Source: an uncultured Flavonifractor sp.
GTDB lineage: Bacteria; Bacillota; Clostridia; Oscillospirales; Oscillospiraceae
Direction: 5' to 3'
DNA: 32,259 bases
Assembly (NCBI RefSeq): GCF_944383115.1
Contig: NZ_CALWOJ010000016.1
Span: 1 to 32,259, forward strand
A program made the translations under genes and the position numbers. Numbering within the stretch: the stretch's first letter is position 1; every line of letters starts with the position of its first letter. This document shows, piece after piece, positions 6,782 through 13,721 of this stretch. The notes under the pieces are model-generated. The model did no database searches. It had not been told where the DNA came from and saw nothing but the letters and a program-made list of their open reading frames with translations.

Positions 6782-6997
6782 GTGAGACTTAAAGAATTGC
6801 GGGAGTCCCGGGGGATGACACAGCAAGACGTGGCTGAAGCGATCCATGTGACGAAGGGGGCCGTTTGTCAATGGGAAAACGGGACCCGGATTCCGGGCCT
6901 GTCCACGGCGCTTATGCTGGCGGATTTGTTCCGGGTGCCTCTAGATACCCTTCTAGGACGGGCGACACCCGAAGAGATTGAGCGGGATGCCAGTTGA
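6782..6997 (+). CDS. Cro/CI-type HTH regulator
   Basis: 71 aa, essentially one XRE helix-turn-helix: LKELRESRGMTQQDVAEAIHV, then TKGAVCQWENGTRIPGLSTALMLADLF. A GTG start at 6782 follows an excellent AAAGGAGG. The size and location downstream of the switch fit a Cro-like early regulator. It is followed after 40 nt by a second HTH gene. Confidence 0.85.
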   Translation: MRLKELRESRGMTQQDVAEAIHVTKGAVCQWENGTRIPGLSTALMLADLFRVPLDTLLGRATPEEIERDAS

Positions 6998-7037
6998 TTC
7001 CTACAACCATTTTAACCCTGAAAAGGAGGAGATAACC

Positions 7038-7499
7038 ATGCCGGGAGACTACCGGAATATCTACAAAACCTGCCGCACGGCCGCCGGTTTGACCCAGGAA
7101 GCGGCAGCGGAGCGGCTGGGAGTATCTGTGGAAAGTGTACGCGCTTATGAAACCGGCCAGCGGATACCACCTACTCATGTAGTACGACAAATGGCGGTTC
7201 TATACAACGCGGTCTATCTGGGTTTGCAGCATCTCCAGGAAACTGACGACTTGTACAGCAGTGTGGTGCCGGAGATCCGGCCCAAGTCCGTGCTGGAGGC
7301 CAGCGCCAAGCTGACCAACCGGATCTTTGCCTTTGCGGAATCCCACGCCGACCGGCGGCTGCTGCGGATCGCGGAGGACAACGTCATTGACGCTGGCGAG
7401 CGGGCCGAGTTTGACGCGATCATGGAGGACTTGCAGGAGATCGTGGAGGCTGCGCTGGAGCTGCGGTGTGCAAACCAGATCTGTGGAAAGGAAGGCTGA
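7038..7499 (+). CDS. HTH (XRE) regulator with C-terminal helical domain
   Basis: 153 aa. Residues ~5-60 form an XRE helix-turn-helix (YKTCRTAAGLTQEAAAERLGV, SVESVRAYETGQRIPP). The C-terminal ~80 residues are helical and acidic (AESHADRRLLRIAEDNVIDAGERAEFDAIMEDLQEI). ATG 7038 follows AAAAGGAGGA at an ideal distance; an upstream in-frame start at 6978 would overlap the preceding gene and is rejected. I recall this two-part form in Firmicute prophages as an early regulator; its target is unknown. Confidence 0.8.
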   Translation: MPGDYRNIYKTCRTAAGLTQEAAAERLGVSVESVRAYETGQRIPPTHVVRQMAVLYNAVYLGLQHLQETDDLYSSVVPEIRPKSVLEASAKLTNRIFAFAESHADRRLLRIAEDNVIDAGERAEFDAIMEDLQEIVEAALELRCANQICGKEG

Positions 7500-7500
7500 C

Positions 7501-7590
7501 ATGAAACACAGATGGCATCCGTTTTGGGGCAGCGCCGTATGGCTGGGCTGCATCATCGTCGCGGTGGGCCTGCCCAACTGGGTGGGATAG
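7501..7590 (+). CDS. 29-residue membrane microprotein
   Basis: The frame MKHRWHPFWGSAVWLGCIIV continues AVGLPNWVG and is almost wholly one hydrophobic helix after a basic start. The ATG begins one nucleotide after the stop codon of the preceding HTH gene (7497-7499), so it would be translationally coupled. It is too short for statistical support; the compact gene spacing and helix pattern are the evidence. Confidence 0.45.
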   Translation: MKHRWHPFWGSAVWLGCIIVAVGLPNWVG

Positions 7591-7634
7591 GACATCCCTG
7601 CCGCAGCATAAGAGGGAAGAGGAGGTGTTTACAT

Positions 7635-8066
7635 ATGGATCGACGTGAAGCGGCACGATTGGCACAGCAGATGGATCTGAGCAAACCAACCGACCGGCGG
7701 ATCGTGGAGGTGGTAGATACAGACCCCGATACGCTGGTCATTATTGAGCCTGTCGAAGAGTTGGTAGTCACAGTGAAAGAAAAGAAGGAGTACTTCAGCT
7801 GGACTACTATGGACACCGTCATTACCCGGCGCAAGGGCCTGCATTGGTTTTCGGCGATTATAAAGAAGCCAGGAGAGGACCATGTGCGGACACCTTGGAC
7901 CCTGGTAGTGGAATCGGTTACTTGTGCATCCGGACCTAAACAGGGCTGTAGTTTCTGCTTGGGGGAGTACAAAGACGTGGAAGTCAGCGAGGAAGAGCGG
8001 GCGGCCAACCGGGAAAACATCAAGCGGATCGCCACGGAAGTCATGATCCGAATGGGGATCTGGTAG
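7635..8066 (+). CDS. Unknown early phage protein
   Basis: 143 aa. It begins MDRREAARLAQQMDLSKPT and continues with a beta-rich acidic part (TLVIIEPVEELVVTVKEKKEYF). A middle region CASGPKQGCSFC holds three cysteines, and a helical C-terminus (ERAANRENIKRIATEVMIRM) follows. GGAGG lies 9 nt before ATG 7635. I do not recognise a family. It belongs to the rightward early operon. Confidence 0.65.
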   Translation: MDRREAARLAQQMDLSKPTDRRIVEVVDTDPDTLVIIEPVEELVVTVKEKKEYFSWTTMDTVITRRKGLHWFSAIIKKPGEDHVRTPWTLVVESVTCASGPKQGCSFCLGEYKDVEVSEEERAANRENIKRIATEVMIRMGIW

Positions 8067-8081
8067 GAGGAGGGAAGTCCC

Positions 8082-8252
8082 GTGAAAAGGCATAAAGAAA
8101 GGCCCCCCTGTCTGTGGGCGCAGACAGAGAGGCCAAACAATGGTTTCGTGCATGAAAACCATTATTATGATACCACAAATAGCCGGATTTTACAAGGGGT
8201 GAGGGGAAATGACGTTTCTATTGGGGGTAGCTGTAGGAATTGCGGTACATAG
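8082..8252 (+). CDS. Small Tyr/Cys-containing early protein
   Basis: 56 aa from GTG 8082, with GGAGGAGGGAAG just upstream: MKRHKERPPCLWAQTERPNN then GFVHENHYYDTTNS. I recall short prophage peptides with ERPPC and ENHYY segments, unverified. The same DNA forms two hairpins (8101-8134 and 8139-8163), so a structural RNA role is an alternative. It overlaps the next gene by 44 nt. Confidence 0.45.
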   Translation: MKRHKERPPCLWAQTERPNNGFVHENHYYDTTNSRILQGVRGNDVSIGGSCRNCGT

Positions 8253-8346
8253 ACTGTTGATGGCCTTTGTACTTTGGACAAACCCAGATACCCGTTGTGC
8301 CTATTGCAGATGGATGAAAAAGGGAAAGAACAGTCGCGAAAAATGA
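8209..8346 (+). CDS. Small membrane-anchored protein with CxxC
   Basis: 45 aa, MTFLLGVAVGIAVHRLLMAF, then VLWTNPDTRCAYCRWMKKGK. One N-terminal transmembrane helix is followed by a CAYC motif and a basic tail. AAGGGGTGAGGGG lies directly before ATG 8209. It is the last rightward gene before the convergent minus-strand pair. Function unknown. Confidence 0.6.
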   Translation: MTFLLGVAVGIAVHRLLMAFVLWTNPDTRCAYCRWMKKGKNSREK

Positions 8347-8363
8347 AGACCCAAAACAAGCCG

Positions 8364-8504
8364 TTATTTTTGGGGCCCCTTAGGAACAGGCGGGGTAATT
8401 GTTGTTGGGGGAACTAGGCCGCTATTCTTTTGTGTACCCGATTTTTTACCAGTTGGTTTTTTGTCATTTGGTTTCTGAGGAAGCGGAGCAGGCTTGCCCA
8501 TCAT
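8364..8504 (-). CDS. Pro/Lys-rich microprotein paired with the 2-TM gene
   Basis: 46 aa: MMGKPAPLPQKPNDKKPTGK continuing with Ser/Thr/Pro-rich residues and ending PPVPKGPQK, almost certainly disordered and strongly basic. AGGAGAGTGA, overlapping the stop of the upstream gene, gives it a good ribosome site, so the two are translationally linked. It lacks aromatic core residues and has no recognised family. A partner role for the membrane protein is inferred from coupling. Confidence 0.6.
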   Translation of the reverse strand: MMGKPAPLPQKPNDKKPTGKKSGTQKNSGLVPPTTITPPVPKGPQK

Positions 8505-8510
8505 ATTGAT

Positions 8511-9020
8511 TCACTCTCCTAAATTGAAATGCACAGTTAAGTATTGCAGGGCCGATTTTTCTGCAGTTTTATGAATCCTGCTATTCTGGGGAAAAAGGTT
8601 TACGGAGCAGAACCTGTTTTCGATGTCATTACTTTCCCGCTGTGCGTACTCTAGTGAGGTAAGAAGATTATCATCCTTGATATTCCCATAGAGATAGCCA
8701 TTCACTGTCTGTTCGGAAAGCAGGGCGAGATTTGTGTATTCTTTGTATATGCATTGAGCGGCATATAATCTTTGGCTATACGGGTATAGTGGTTGAAGTA
8801 CGCATACAACTTGGGAAGTGAGAATAATCAAAGCAGATAGGACAGGGGGACAGTAACTGTTTACCCAGGAGACAACACCAGTAAAAGAAAAAATCATACA
8901 AAACGCATTTATTACCCAAAGGCGGTGCTGAGAATGGCTTGCATAAAGAGAAAAATATTGTTCAGCAATTTTTATGTCTACAAAACTCCGCCAATAAGCT
9001 TCATAAATCGACCTCGGCAT
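8511..9020 (-). CDS. Two-helix membrane protein, SLATT-like
   Basis: 169 aa. After a 33-residue amphipathic start (MPRSIYEAYWRSFVDIKIAE) come two adjacent membrane helices (LWVINAFCMIFSFTGVVSWV and PVLSALIILTSQVVCVLQPL), then a long helical cytosolic part (SQRLYAAQCIYKEYTNLALL ... SNDIENRFC). Two helices followed by a long helical tail is the layout of SLATT-type proteins, which act as membrane effectors in some nucleotide-signal defence systems, but no nucleotidyltransferase is next to it. ATG 9020 follows GGGGGGAT. It reads against all its neighbours from its own promoter (9043-9071), typical of a lysogen-expressed cargo gene. Superinfection exclusion is a hypothesis. Confidence 0.65.
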   Translation of the reverse strand: MPRSIYEAYWRSFVDIKIAEQYFSLYASHSQHRLWVINAFCMIFSFTGVVSWVNSYCPPVLSALIILTSQVVCVLQPLYPYSQRLYAAQCIYKEYTNLALLSEQTVNGYLYGNIKDDNLLTSLEYAQRESNDIENRFCSVNLFPQNSRIHKTAEKSALQYLTVHFNLGE

Positions 9021-9042
9021 CGATATCCCCCCATTGATGAAT

Positions 9043-9071
9043 ATTTTACCATAGGTGGAAGTGGAATACAA
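9043..9071 (-). promoter_or_regulatory. Promoter of the minus-strand two-gene insert
   Basis: On the minus strand TTGTAT (9071-9066) is 17 nt from TAAAAT (9048-9043), about 23 nt before the ATG at 9020. A moderate match, supported by its position and by the gene pair's opposite orientation. Confidence 0.5.
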
Positions 9072-9087
9072 CTGGGAGAGAATAAAA

Positions 9088-9906
9088 ATGGCTGATGTGA
9101 TCCGTGTTCAGCGCAGCGGCGGGTATACCGTCCTGCCCAACGGCATCCTGCGGGATACCGGGTTGTCCCTCAAGACCAAGGGGCTGTTTGCCATTATCCT
9201 GTCCCTGCCGGAGGACTGGGACTACAGTGTGGCCGGACTGGCCACGGTGGCCGGCTGCGGGCGGGATGCCATCCGCTCAGCCCTGGGAGAGATGGAGACG
9301 GCGGGCTATCTGAGGCGCACCCGCTCCCATGGAGAGGGCGGCAAGTTCACCGGCGTGATCTACGACATCCGGGATGTGGCGGCACCATTGTCGGAAAACC
9401 CGACAATGGAGGAAGACGCACCATTGTCGGGAAAACCGACGTCGGCTGAACCGACGTTGGAAAAACCGTCGTCGGAAAATCCGACGCAATTAAATAAAGA
9501 TATATCAAATAAAGACTTAATAAACCCCCATAGTCCCCCACCGGGGGACAAGCCCCAGCGGAAAAAGCGAAGGCCCAAGTCGGCGCCCACATGGCACCCA
9601 GAGCGGTTCGAGGGTTTCTGGAAGGCCTACCCCAGGGACGAGGACAGGGCCAAGGCGGTGGAGCAGTGGGACAGGCTGCCGGAGGATAAGGCCCTGGTGG
9701 AGCGGTACGGCTCCGAGGCGGCCCTGCTCCACGACATCGCCGTGGGGCTTAAGCGGCACCTGGACTGCGAGGACTGGCGGGAAGGCCGGGGCATCCCCTA
9801 CGCCTTCCGCTGGCTGCGGGATCGCCGGTGGACGGAGAAGCGGAAAACTATGCAGGCCTTCTCGCCTGTGCAGGTGGTCCAGCGCGAGGAGGTGCCTACA
9901 TGGTGA
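9088..9906 (+). CDS. Phage replication initiator (winged-helix replisome organiser)
   Basis: 272 aa. The N-terminal ~90 residues form a winged helix (VQRSGGYTVLPNGILRDTGL; SLKTKGLFAIILSLPEDWDY; VAGCGRDAIRSALGEMETAGYLRR) of the Firmicute phage organiser type. Residues ~99-135 are a repetitive linker (PLSENPT, PLSGKPT, SAEPT, LEKPS, SENPT) encoded by the iteron array at 9390-9485. The C-terminal part (FEGFWKAYPRDEDRAKAVEQW ... IPYAFRWLRDRRW) matches the common organiser tail that contacts helicase or loader. ATG 9088 has GGGAGAG upstream. Its stop overlaps the DnaB start (ATGGTGA). It would bind its own gene to open the origin. Confidence 0.85.
   Translation: MADVIRVQRSGGYTVLPNGILRDTGLSLKTKGLFAIILSLPEDWDYSVAGLATVAGCGRDAIRSALGEMETAGYLRRTRSHGEGGKFTGVIYDIRDVAAPLSENPTMEEDAPLSGKPTSAEPTLEKPSSENPTQLNKDISNKDLINPHSPPPGDKPQRKKRRPKSAPTWHPERFEGFWKAYPRDEDRAKAVEQWDRLPEDKALVERYGSEAALLHDIAVGLKRHLDCEDWREGRGIPYAFRWLRDRRWTEKRKTMQAFSPVQVVQREEVPTW
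9390..9524. other. Probable phage replication origin: iterons plus AT-rich stretch
   Basis: Five copies of a 15-bp unit GTCGG-N5-CCGAC: 9390-9404, then four in tandem at 9426-9485 (the 9456-9470 copy is degenerate). The flanking CCATTG repeats as CCATTGTCGG at 9385 and 9421. An almost pure AT stretch of ~37 nt (9488-9524) follows, as expected of an unwinding element. Location inside the initiator gene mirrors lambda ori within gene O. Function is inferred from architecture. Confidence 0.7.
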
Positions 9907-11420
9907 GCATGGATGTGCAGGACCGGCTGTCCAATCAGGAGGCGGTGATTGGCTCCCTGCTGATCTCCCCGGAACTTGTGGGACCGGTACTGAGCAAGGT
10001 GTCTGACCAGGACTTCCTGGACGAGGGTTACCGGCGGATCTATCAGGCCATCCGGGCCCAGTTTGTCAGCGGGCAGCCGGTGGACTCGGTGACCATACGG
10101 GACAGGCTGGGCGGCGGAGATGATTGGAGCAAGGCTCTCATCCAGATCATGGAGGACACTCCAACCGCCGCAAATATCTGGGCCTATGTGCCCAGGATGC
10201 AGGAGCAGGCCCGAGTCTACCGCGGGCGAGAGATTGCCCAGGAGCTTACCACCGTACCCGACATGGAGGCTATGGTCCAGGGTATAAGCAAGCTGCAGGC
10301 CCTCACAGTGGAGCGACAAAGCGTGCGCCGGATGAACATGGAGCAGATGCTCCAGTCCTTTTGGCAGCGGCACACAACACCGCACCGGTACATGACCTGG
10401 GGATTGTCCAAGCTGGATGAGCAGCTCTTTGTGGATCTGGGGGACATGGTGGTGCTGGGCGGCTATCCTTCCGCCGGCAAGACAGCTTTGGCCGTGACCT
10501 TTGCTTACCATCAGAGCGAGGTCAAGCGGGTTGGATTTTATTCCCTGGAGACCAGCCGCTACAAGCTGGCGGACCGCTTAATCTCCAATCTGGCTGGGAT
10601 CGAGATGGCGGCTATCAAGCGGGGCGCCCTCACTGAGGCGGAGTGGGCCCAGGCGGCCAACTCCGCACCCAAAATCATCAAGCATCAGATGGACCTCATT
10701 GACGCCTCTGGTATGACGGCGGCAGATATTCGGGCAGACGCCCTGGCAAACCGATACCAGATCGTCTATGTGGACTATCTCCAGATTGTGGAGCCGGAGA
10801 CCCGCAAGGCAAACCGGACGGAGCAGGTGGCCTCCATCAGCCGGGCATTCCAGCAGATGGCCCACACCAACGGCATCCTGACGGTGGCCCTGTCCCAGCT
10901 GTCCCGGTCGGAAAAGACCAGGGACGAGAGCAAGGTCATTGAGCCCACCATGAGCGATCTGCGGGAGTCCGGACAGATCGAACAGGATGCGGACGCCATC
11001 CTGCTGCTCTACCTGGAGGACCCGTCCAAGCCAAATGAGAGCCGTCGTGTGCTTAAATTGGCCAAAAACAAGGACGGCGAGCGGGGGCGGATGTACCTCA
11101 CCTTTGACGGAGCCTATCAGCGGTTCCGCCAGTCTGTGGTGGATCAGCCGGCACCCCCGGTGACCCCCATGAAGCGGCCCAGGCAGTACAAGCAGATCAG
11201 CTTTGCTGACCGTTTCTGGGAGGGCATTTATAATGACCCTGACGATCCCTTTGCGGAGAAAGGAGACCAGCATGGACAATGCCAGAGCGGCCCAGCTGCT
11301 GCGGCTGGAGATCCTGCGCCGAGAGGCCCTGGCGCGGGTGAGCAGCCTGCCGGAGGGGCACCGGCAGCTGGCTCAGGCGCTGACCCTGGCAGTCCAGGCT
11401 CTGGAGGAGGAAACACATGA
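9900..11420 (+). CDS. dnaB: Replicative DNA helicase DnaB
   Basis: 506 aa, RecA-fold hexameric helicase for phage replication. The N-terminal DnaB domain (LSNQEAVIGSLLISPELV; DFLDEGYRRIYQAIRAQF) is followed by the ATPase domain with Walker A GGYPSAGKTALAV, Walker B IVYVDYLQIV, and ALSQLSRS and SDLRESGQIEQDADAILLLY motifs. ATG 9900 overlaps the initiator stop, with GAGGAGG 8 nt before it. After about residue 457 the frame continues as a Gly/Ala/Pro-rich tail of ~50 residues that overlaps a separate gene (11272) in another frame. This tail probably is not part of the conserved fold. Confidence 0.95.
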   Translation: MVSMDVQDRLSNQEAVIGSLLISPELVGPVLSKVSDQDFLDEGYRRIYQAIRAQFVSGQPVDSVTIRDRLGGGDDWSKALIQIMEDTPTAANIWAYVPRMQEQARVYRGREIAQELTTVPDMEAMVQGISKLQALTVERQSVRRMNMEQMLQSFWQRHTTPHRYMTWGLSKLDEQLFVDLGDMVVLGGYPSAGKTALAVTFAYHQSEVKRVGFYSLETSRYKLADRLISNLAGIEMAAIKRGALTEAEWAQAANSAPKIIKHQMDLIDASGMTAADIRADALANRYQIVYVDYLQIVEPETRKANRTEQVASISRAFQQMAHTNGILTVALSQLSRSEKTRDESKVIEPTMSDLRESGQIEQDADAILLLYLEDPSKPNESRRVLKLAKNKDGERGRMYLTFDGAYQRFRQSVVDQPAPPVTPMKRPRQYKQISFADRFWEGIYNDPDDPFAEKGDQHGQCQSGPAAAAGDPAPRGPGAGEQPAGGAPAAGSGADPGSPGSGGGNT

Positions 11421-11460
11421 GGATAGGCGAGAAAATCACCTGGACCCCGTCGGCCTTTGA
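11272..11460 (+). CDS. Small helical protein overlapping the dnaB 3' end
   Basis: 62 aa: MDNARAAQLLRLEILRREAL, then ARVSSLPEGHRQLAQALTLA, a regular amphipathic helical protein. AAGGAG lies 6 nt before ATG 11272, a much better translation signal than chance. It shares 149 nt with the dnaB tail in a different frame, and its sequence looks like a normal protein whereas the dnaB tail there is low-complexity. Function unknown. Confidence 0.65.
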   Translation: MDNARAAQLLRLEILRREALARVSSLPEGHRQLAQALTLAVQALEEETHEDRRENHLDPVGL

Positions 11461-11617
11461 CCACGAGGTCAGCGGCCAGCGGGCGGACAAGCAGCGCAAG
11501 CTGAGGACTGTGACCGGCCGGATCGTCTACATCCATCCGGCCCGGCGGTATTACATGGCAGAAGCAAAAGTGGGTAATGAGACCATCCGGGAGTGTTTCC
11601 CAATCAACGAAAGATAG
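11417..11617 (+). CDS. Small beta-rich protein of unknown function
   Basis: 66 aa, MRIGEKITWTPSAFDHEVSG, then KLRTVTGRIVYIHPARRYYM, ending ECFPINER. The alternating pattern resembles a small SH3-like barrel, common among phage accessory proteins, but I cannot name a family. GGAGG lies just before ATG 11417, which overlaps the dnaB stop (ATGA); it also overlaps the end of the 11272 gene. Confidence 0.7.
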   Translation: MRIGEKITWTPSAFDHEVSGQRADKQRKLRTVTGRIVYIHPARRYYMAEAKVGNETIRECFPINER

Positions 11618-11630
11618 GAGTGTTTTGTGC

Positions 11631-12416
11631 ATGAAAACCTTCGCTATTGTCAATCGAAAGGGCGGGGTGGGCAAGACCACCACCGCTGTCAATCTGGCCT
11701 ATGTGCTGGCTACCAGCTGCCGGCTGCGGGTGCTGTTGGTGGATGCCGATGGGCAGGCAAACGCCACTCAGATTCTGCTGCCCCCCGGTGAGTATGCTGG
11801 CTTGGGCGCTTTGCTTAGAGGGTACGAACTCTGCTATGACCAGTTGGTGGCGCAGACAGATGTACCCGGCCTGGATGTGCTGCCGGCGGCGGAAGATCTG
11901 TGGGCGTTGGATCTGGAGGCCGCTGGTGGCGATCGGGGCCGGAGCTACCGGGCGCTGCGGGATATGCGGGAGGCACTGGAGGAGGACGAGGCCTATGACG
12001 TGATGGTCATAGACTGCCCGCCCAACCTGTCGACTGCCTGCGTGTCAGCCATCCTGGCCAGCGACGCCGTCATCATCCCGGTGCTGTCCGATGCCTGTTC
12101 CTCCACCGGTGTGGCTGACCTGGTGGAGCAGATCGACAGTCTGCGGTACATCAGACCTGAGATCCGGGTGGCCGGTGTGCTGGTGAACCAGTGGCACCGT
12201 TCCCCAGTGGTGGAGGACTCGGTAGCCTACCTCCGGGAGGAGGGCATGGTGCCGGTGTACGATACGGTGATCCGCCGCACCGACAAGGTACCCGAGTCCA
12301 GCTGGGCACGGATGGCGGTGCAGGCCTGGAGCCCATTCTGCTCGGCAGCCCGGGATTACCGGGCCTGGGTGGCGGAGCTGGCGGCAAAGGAGGGGATCCG
12401 ATATGGGCAAGCCTGA
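11631..12416 (+). CDS. parA: ParA/Soj family partition ATPase
   Basis: 261 aa. MKTFAIVNRKGGVGKTTTAV is the deviant Walker A (signature lysine in KGGVGKTT). LLVDADGQANAT is the A' motif, and VMVIDCPPNLST the Walker B. The length and order fit the short, chromosomal/phage Soj type without an N-terminal HTH. It forms ATP-dependent dimers on DNA and moves cargo with a ParB-like partner. No ParB is present; the next gene overlaps by 14 nt and encodes a DUF3102 coiled-coil protein that may take that place. AGGAG is ~10 nt before ATG 11631. Partition genes in a phage suggest plasmid-like maintenance at some stage or origin. Confidence 0.9.
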   Translation: MKTFAIVNRKGGVGKTTTAVNLAYVLATSCRLRVLLVDADGQANATQILLPPGEYAGLGALLRGYELCYDQLVAQTDVPGLDVLPAAEDLWALDLEAAGGDRGRSYRALRDMREALEEDEAYDVMVIDCPPNLSTACVSAILASDAVIIPVLSDACSSTGVADLVEQIDSLRYIRPEIRVAGVLVNQWHRSPVVEDSVAYLREEGMVPVYDTVIRRTDKVPESSWARMAVQAWSPFCSAARDYRAWVAELAAKEGIRYGQA

Positions 12417-13377
12417 CCTGGGGCGGCTTATCGCCCAGACTATGACCCCGCCTGCGGAGGACAGGACCATCGAGGTCATCACCGGGGAGATTCTGGACGC
12501 CAAGCGGGCCGGAGGAGAGGCCATCCTCACCATTGGCCGGTGTCTCATCGAGGCAAAGGATATGCTTTCCCACGGGGAGTGGCTGCCCTGGCTGACGGAG
12601 CAGGTGGAATTTTCCCCTCGTACCGCCCAGAACTTTATGCGCCTGGCCCGGGAGTGGTCAAATACGCAGACGCTTGCGGATTTGGGGGCCTCCAAAGCCT
12701 TAGCCCTCCTGGCATTGCCGCCGGAGGAGCGGGAGCAGTTTATGGAGGACCACAAGGTCGTCGACATGAGCGCCCGCCAGCTGGAGCAGGCCATCAAGGA
12801 GCGGGACGAGGCCAGAGCGGCCGCCGAACAGGCTGCGGCAGATCAGCGCACAGCGGAGCAAGCCCGGGATAAAATGGCGGAGGATATGCGGCTGCTCAAT
12901 GCCAGCCTGGCCTCTGCCCAGGATGCCAGAGAGCAGGCCGAGCGGGACGCTGCCCGGCTGGAGAAGGATCTGGCCGAGCTGAAGGCCCGCCCGGTGGAGG
13001 TGGCGGTGGAGACCGTCGTGGACCAGGCCGCCATTGACAAGGCCAGGGCTGATGCCATCGCCGAGATGCAGGCCAAGCTAGACAAGGCCAAGGAGGCGGC
13101 GGCCAAGGCTAAGTACCGGCAGCAGGAGGCTGAGGCTAAGACGGAGGACTTAAAGCGCTACCTGGAGGAGCGGGAGAAATCAGAAAAGAAAGCTGCCATT
13201 GCAGGAGACAAGGAGCTGACTCAGTTCGATGTGCTGTTTATCCAAGGCCAGGAGCTGGCCAACAAGATGCAGGGCTATCTGCTCAAAGCCCGGGGCCGGG
13301 AGGATCAGACCGCCGCCCAGGACATGGAGAAGGCCATGAAGTATCTAGCCGAGATCTTCGGGAGGTATGCCGAATGA
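12403..13377 (+). CDS. DUF3102-type protein with long coiled coil
   Basis: 324 aa. The N-terminal ~110 residues match the DUF3102 pattern (GGEAILTIGRCLIEAKDMLSH, GEWLPWLTEQVEFSPRTAQN, FMRLAREWSN), an HTH-like region found in plasmid, ICE and phage proteins. From ~120 to 280 it is a nearly unbroken charged coiled coil (ERDEARAAAEQAAADQRTAE ...). The end (FDVLFIQGQELANKMQGYLL) is helical. It starts inside parA and its ATGA overlap leads into the PcfK-like gene, so the three are one translational unit. DNA binding plus a coiled coil next to ParA makes a centromere-binding adaptor plausible, but this is inference. Confidence 0.75.
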   Translation: MGKPDLGRLIAQTMTPPAEDRTIEVITGEILDAKRAGGEAILTIGRCLIEAKDMLSHGEWLPWLTEQVEFSPRTAQNFMRLAREWSNTQTLADLGASKALALLALPPEEREQFMEDHKVVDMSARQLEQAIKERDEARAAAEQAAADQRTAEQARDKMAEDMRLLNASLASAQDAREQAERDAARLEKDLAELKARPVEVAVETVVDQAAIDKARADAIAEMQAKLDKAKEAAAKAKYRQQEAEAKTEDLKRYLEEREKSEKKAAIAGDKELTQFDVLFIQGQELANKMQGYLLKARGREDQTAAQDMEKAMKYLAEIFGRYAE

Positions 13378-13712
13378 TTGATCGGGCAATCAAGCTGCTG
13401 AATGAGCAGCAGAGCAAAGTTAAAGAGCGCTCCGCACCCTGGATGGTGGCGGAGCAGCTGAAGGACATTTGCCGGAGAGAACCCGAGAGCGCGGAGCTGC
13501 TGGCAAAGGACTTGGAAAATCCACAAATGGGGATCGTTCAGGCTGAGAAGAAGATCAAGTCCTTTGCGGACAGCCATAAGACCGGCGGCTTCTCCTGCGT
13601 CACGCCGCTGGAGGCGGAGGAGATCCTGCGGGAGTTTTATGGGCTTGGCGCCGCCTCCGCTGCGGCCGGAGGGGATACTCCGAAGGTTCTCAGCCTAGCG
13701 GACTTCCTGTGA
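13374..13712 (+). CDS. PcfK-like protein
   Basis: 112 aa: MIDRAIKLLNEQQSKVKERS, then VAEQLKDICRREPESAELLA, MGIVQAEKKIKSFADSHKTG, and CVTPLEAEEILREFYGL. I recall this combination (AEKKI ... EAEEILR.FYGL) in PcfK-like proteins, which pair with PcfJ on conjugative plasmids and related elements; it lies immediately before a PcfJ gene here. The biochemical role is unknown. Its start overlaps the stop of the DUF3102 gene. Confidence 0.65.
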   Translation: MIDRAIKLLNEQQSKVKERSAPWMVAEQLKDICRREPESAELLAKDLENPQMGIVQAEKKIKSFADSHKTGGFSCVTPLEAEEILREFYGLGAASAAAGGDTPKVLSLADFL

Positions 13713-13721
13713 GGTGCGGCG

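Noticed and set aside
9385..9485. CRISPR-like repeats
   Set aside because: Units are 15 bp, contiguous and in frame within a coding gene, with no variable 30-bp spacers; iterons fit better.
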